Shown: piece by piece, positions 53,791-53,826 of the stretch
How positions within the stretch are numbered: position 1 is the first letter of the stretch
Layout of the letters: each line of letters opens with the position of its first letter
Assembly (NCBI GenBank): GCA_016098155.1
Contig: JAAAJB010000206.1
Location: 1-53,826 of the forward strand
Direction of reading: 5' to 3'
Origin: Actinomortierella ambigua
Taxonomy: Eukaryota > Mortierellomycota > Mortierellomycetes > Mortierellales > Mortierellaceae
DNA length: 53,826 nt
Notes under the pieces: model-generated
What the model was told of the DNA's origin: nothing
The model's input: only the letters and a program-made list of their open reading frames with translations
Databases searched by the model: none
Made by a program: the position numbers and the translations under genes

Positions 53791-53826
53791 CCCGCACCTC
53801 CCCCTACAGCCCTATGGCGCCCCGCT
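52829..53826. other. Upstream intron or flank of the CYRI gene
   Basis: No frame here resembles the CYRI N-terminus. The region includes a pair of near-identical aact(c/t)gctttcccgag-like segments near 52905 and 52932 and CT arrays. The last bases (cccctacag then ccctATGGCGCCCCGC at 53814) look like an acceptor and start on the plus strand and may belong to a gene that continues off the edge; this is very tentative. Confidence 0.4.
53735..53788. repeat. (CT)n microsatellite
   Basis: A CT array of about 50 nt close to the right edge, preceding the pyrimidine-rich acceptor-like site at 53810. Confidence 0.9.

Overview
The window is nuclear DNA of a fungus, most likely an early-diverging filamentous one. 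My best guess is the Mortierellomycota/Mucoromycota side, but this is inference. The evidence is eukaryotic GT-AG introns, polyQ/polyS/polyN-rich proteins, a Kre9/Knh1-type GPI-anchored wall protein, and fungal-style C2H2 regulators. There is also a CYRI (FAM49) protein and an ASX-homology (DEUBAD) protein, both unexpected in ordinary Dikarya. CT/GA microsatellites and long pyrimidine-rich leaders are everywhere and create many false open frames.

Layout. 1-340 holds two diverged copies of a ~180-bp repeat that looks like a duplicated exon. 3039-3713(-) encodes a small SR/Ser-rich protein of unknown function. 5313-6759(-) is a four-exon short-chain dehydrogenase. 6760-16542 is nearly 10 kb with no recognisable gene. 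17190-19349(+) and 20032-21477(+) are neighbouring C2H2 zinc-finger regulators. 22341-23316(-) is a Rho GTPase whose start codon sits alone before an intron. 25574-27707(-) is a five-exon syntaxin-18/Ufe1 ER t-SNARE. 28073-29907(-) is a four-exon EamA-type transporter with one apparent GC-AG intron. 34003-36780(+) is a transglutaminase-like (KY/Cyk3-type) protein. 37380-40781(-) is a 1133-aa protein with an interrupted ASX-homology domain. 41482-43033(-) is a HAC1/XBP1-type bZIP factor. 45953-46546(+) is the wall protein. 47261-48928(-) and 49294-51087(-) are low-complexity proteins of unknown function. 52058-52828(-) is the 3' part of a CYRI gene.

The most notable signal is in the HAC1-like gene. 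Removing its conventional intron joins two exon edges into a near-perfect 11-bp hairpin with the 7-nt loop CUGCAGU. A second loop, CUGCAGC, lies 47 nt downstream. These fit the Ire1 cleavage consensus CNG|CNGN. Excising the 47 nt between the two cut points moves translation from one long frame into another that looks like an acidic activation region. This predicts an intact, two-step unfolded-protein-response switch, in which nuclear splicing must build the hairpin before Ire1 can cut it.

Functionally the genes are unrelated housekeeping and regulatory loci, not a cluster or mobile island. Several touch the secretory pathway and cell cortex (HAC1, syntaxin-18, Kre9-like, Rho, CYRI, TGc/KY), but I see no sign that they are co-regulated. 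Coordinates given for multi-exon genes span the introns; exon coordinates are in the evidence text.
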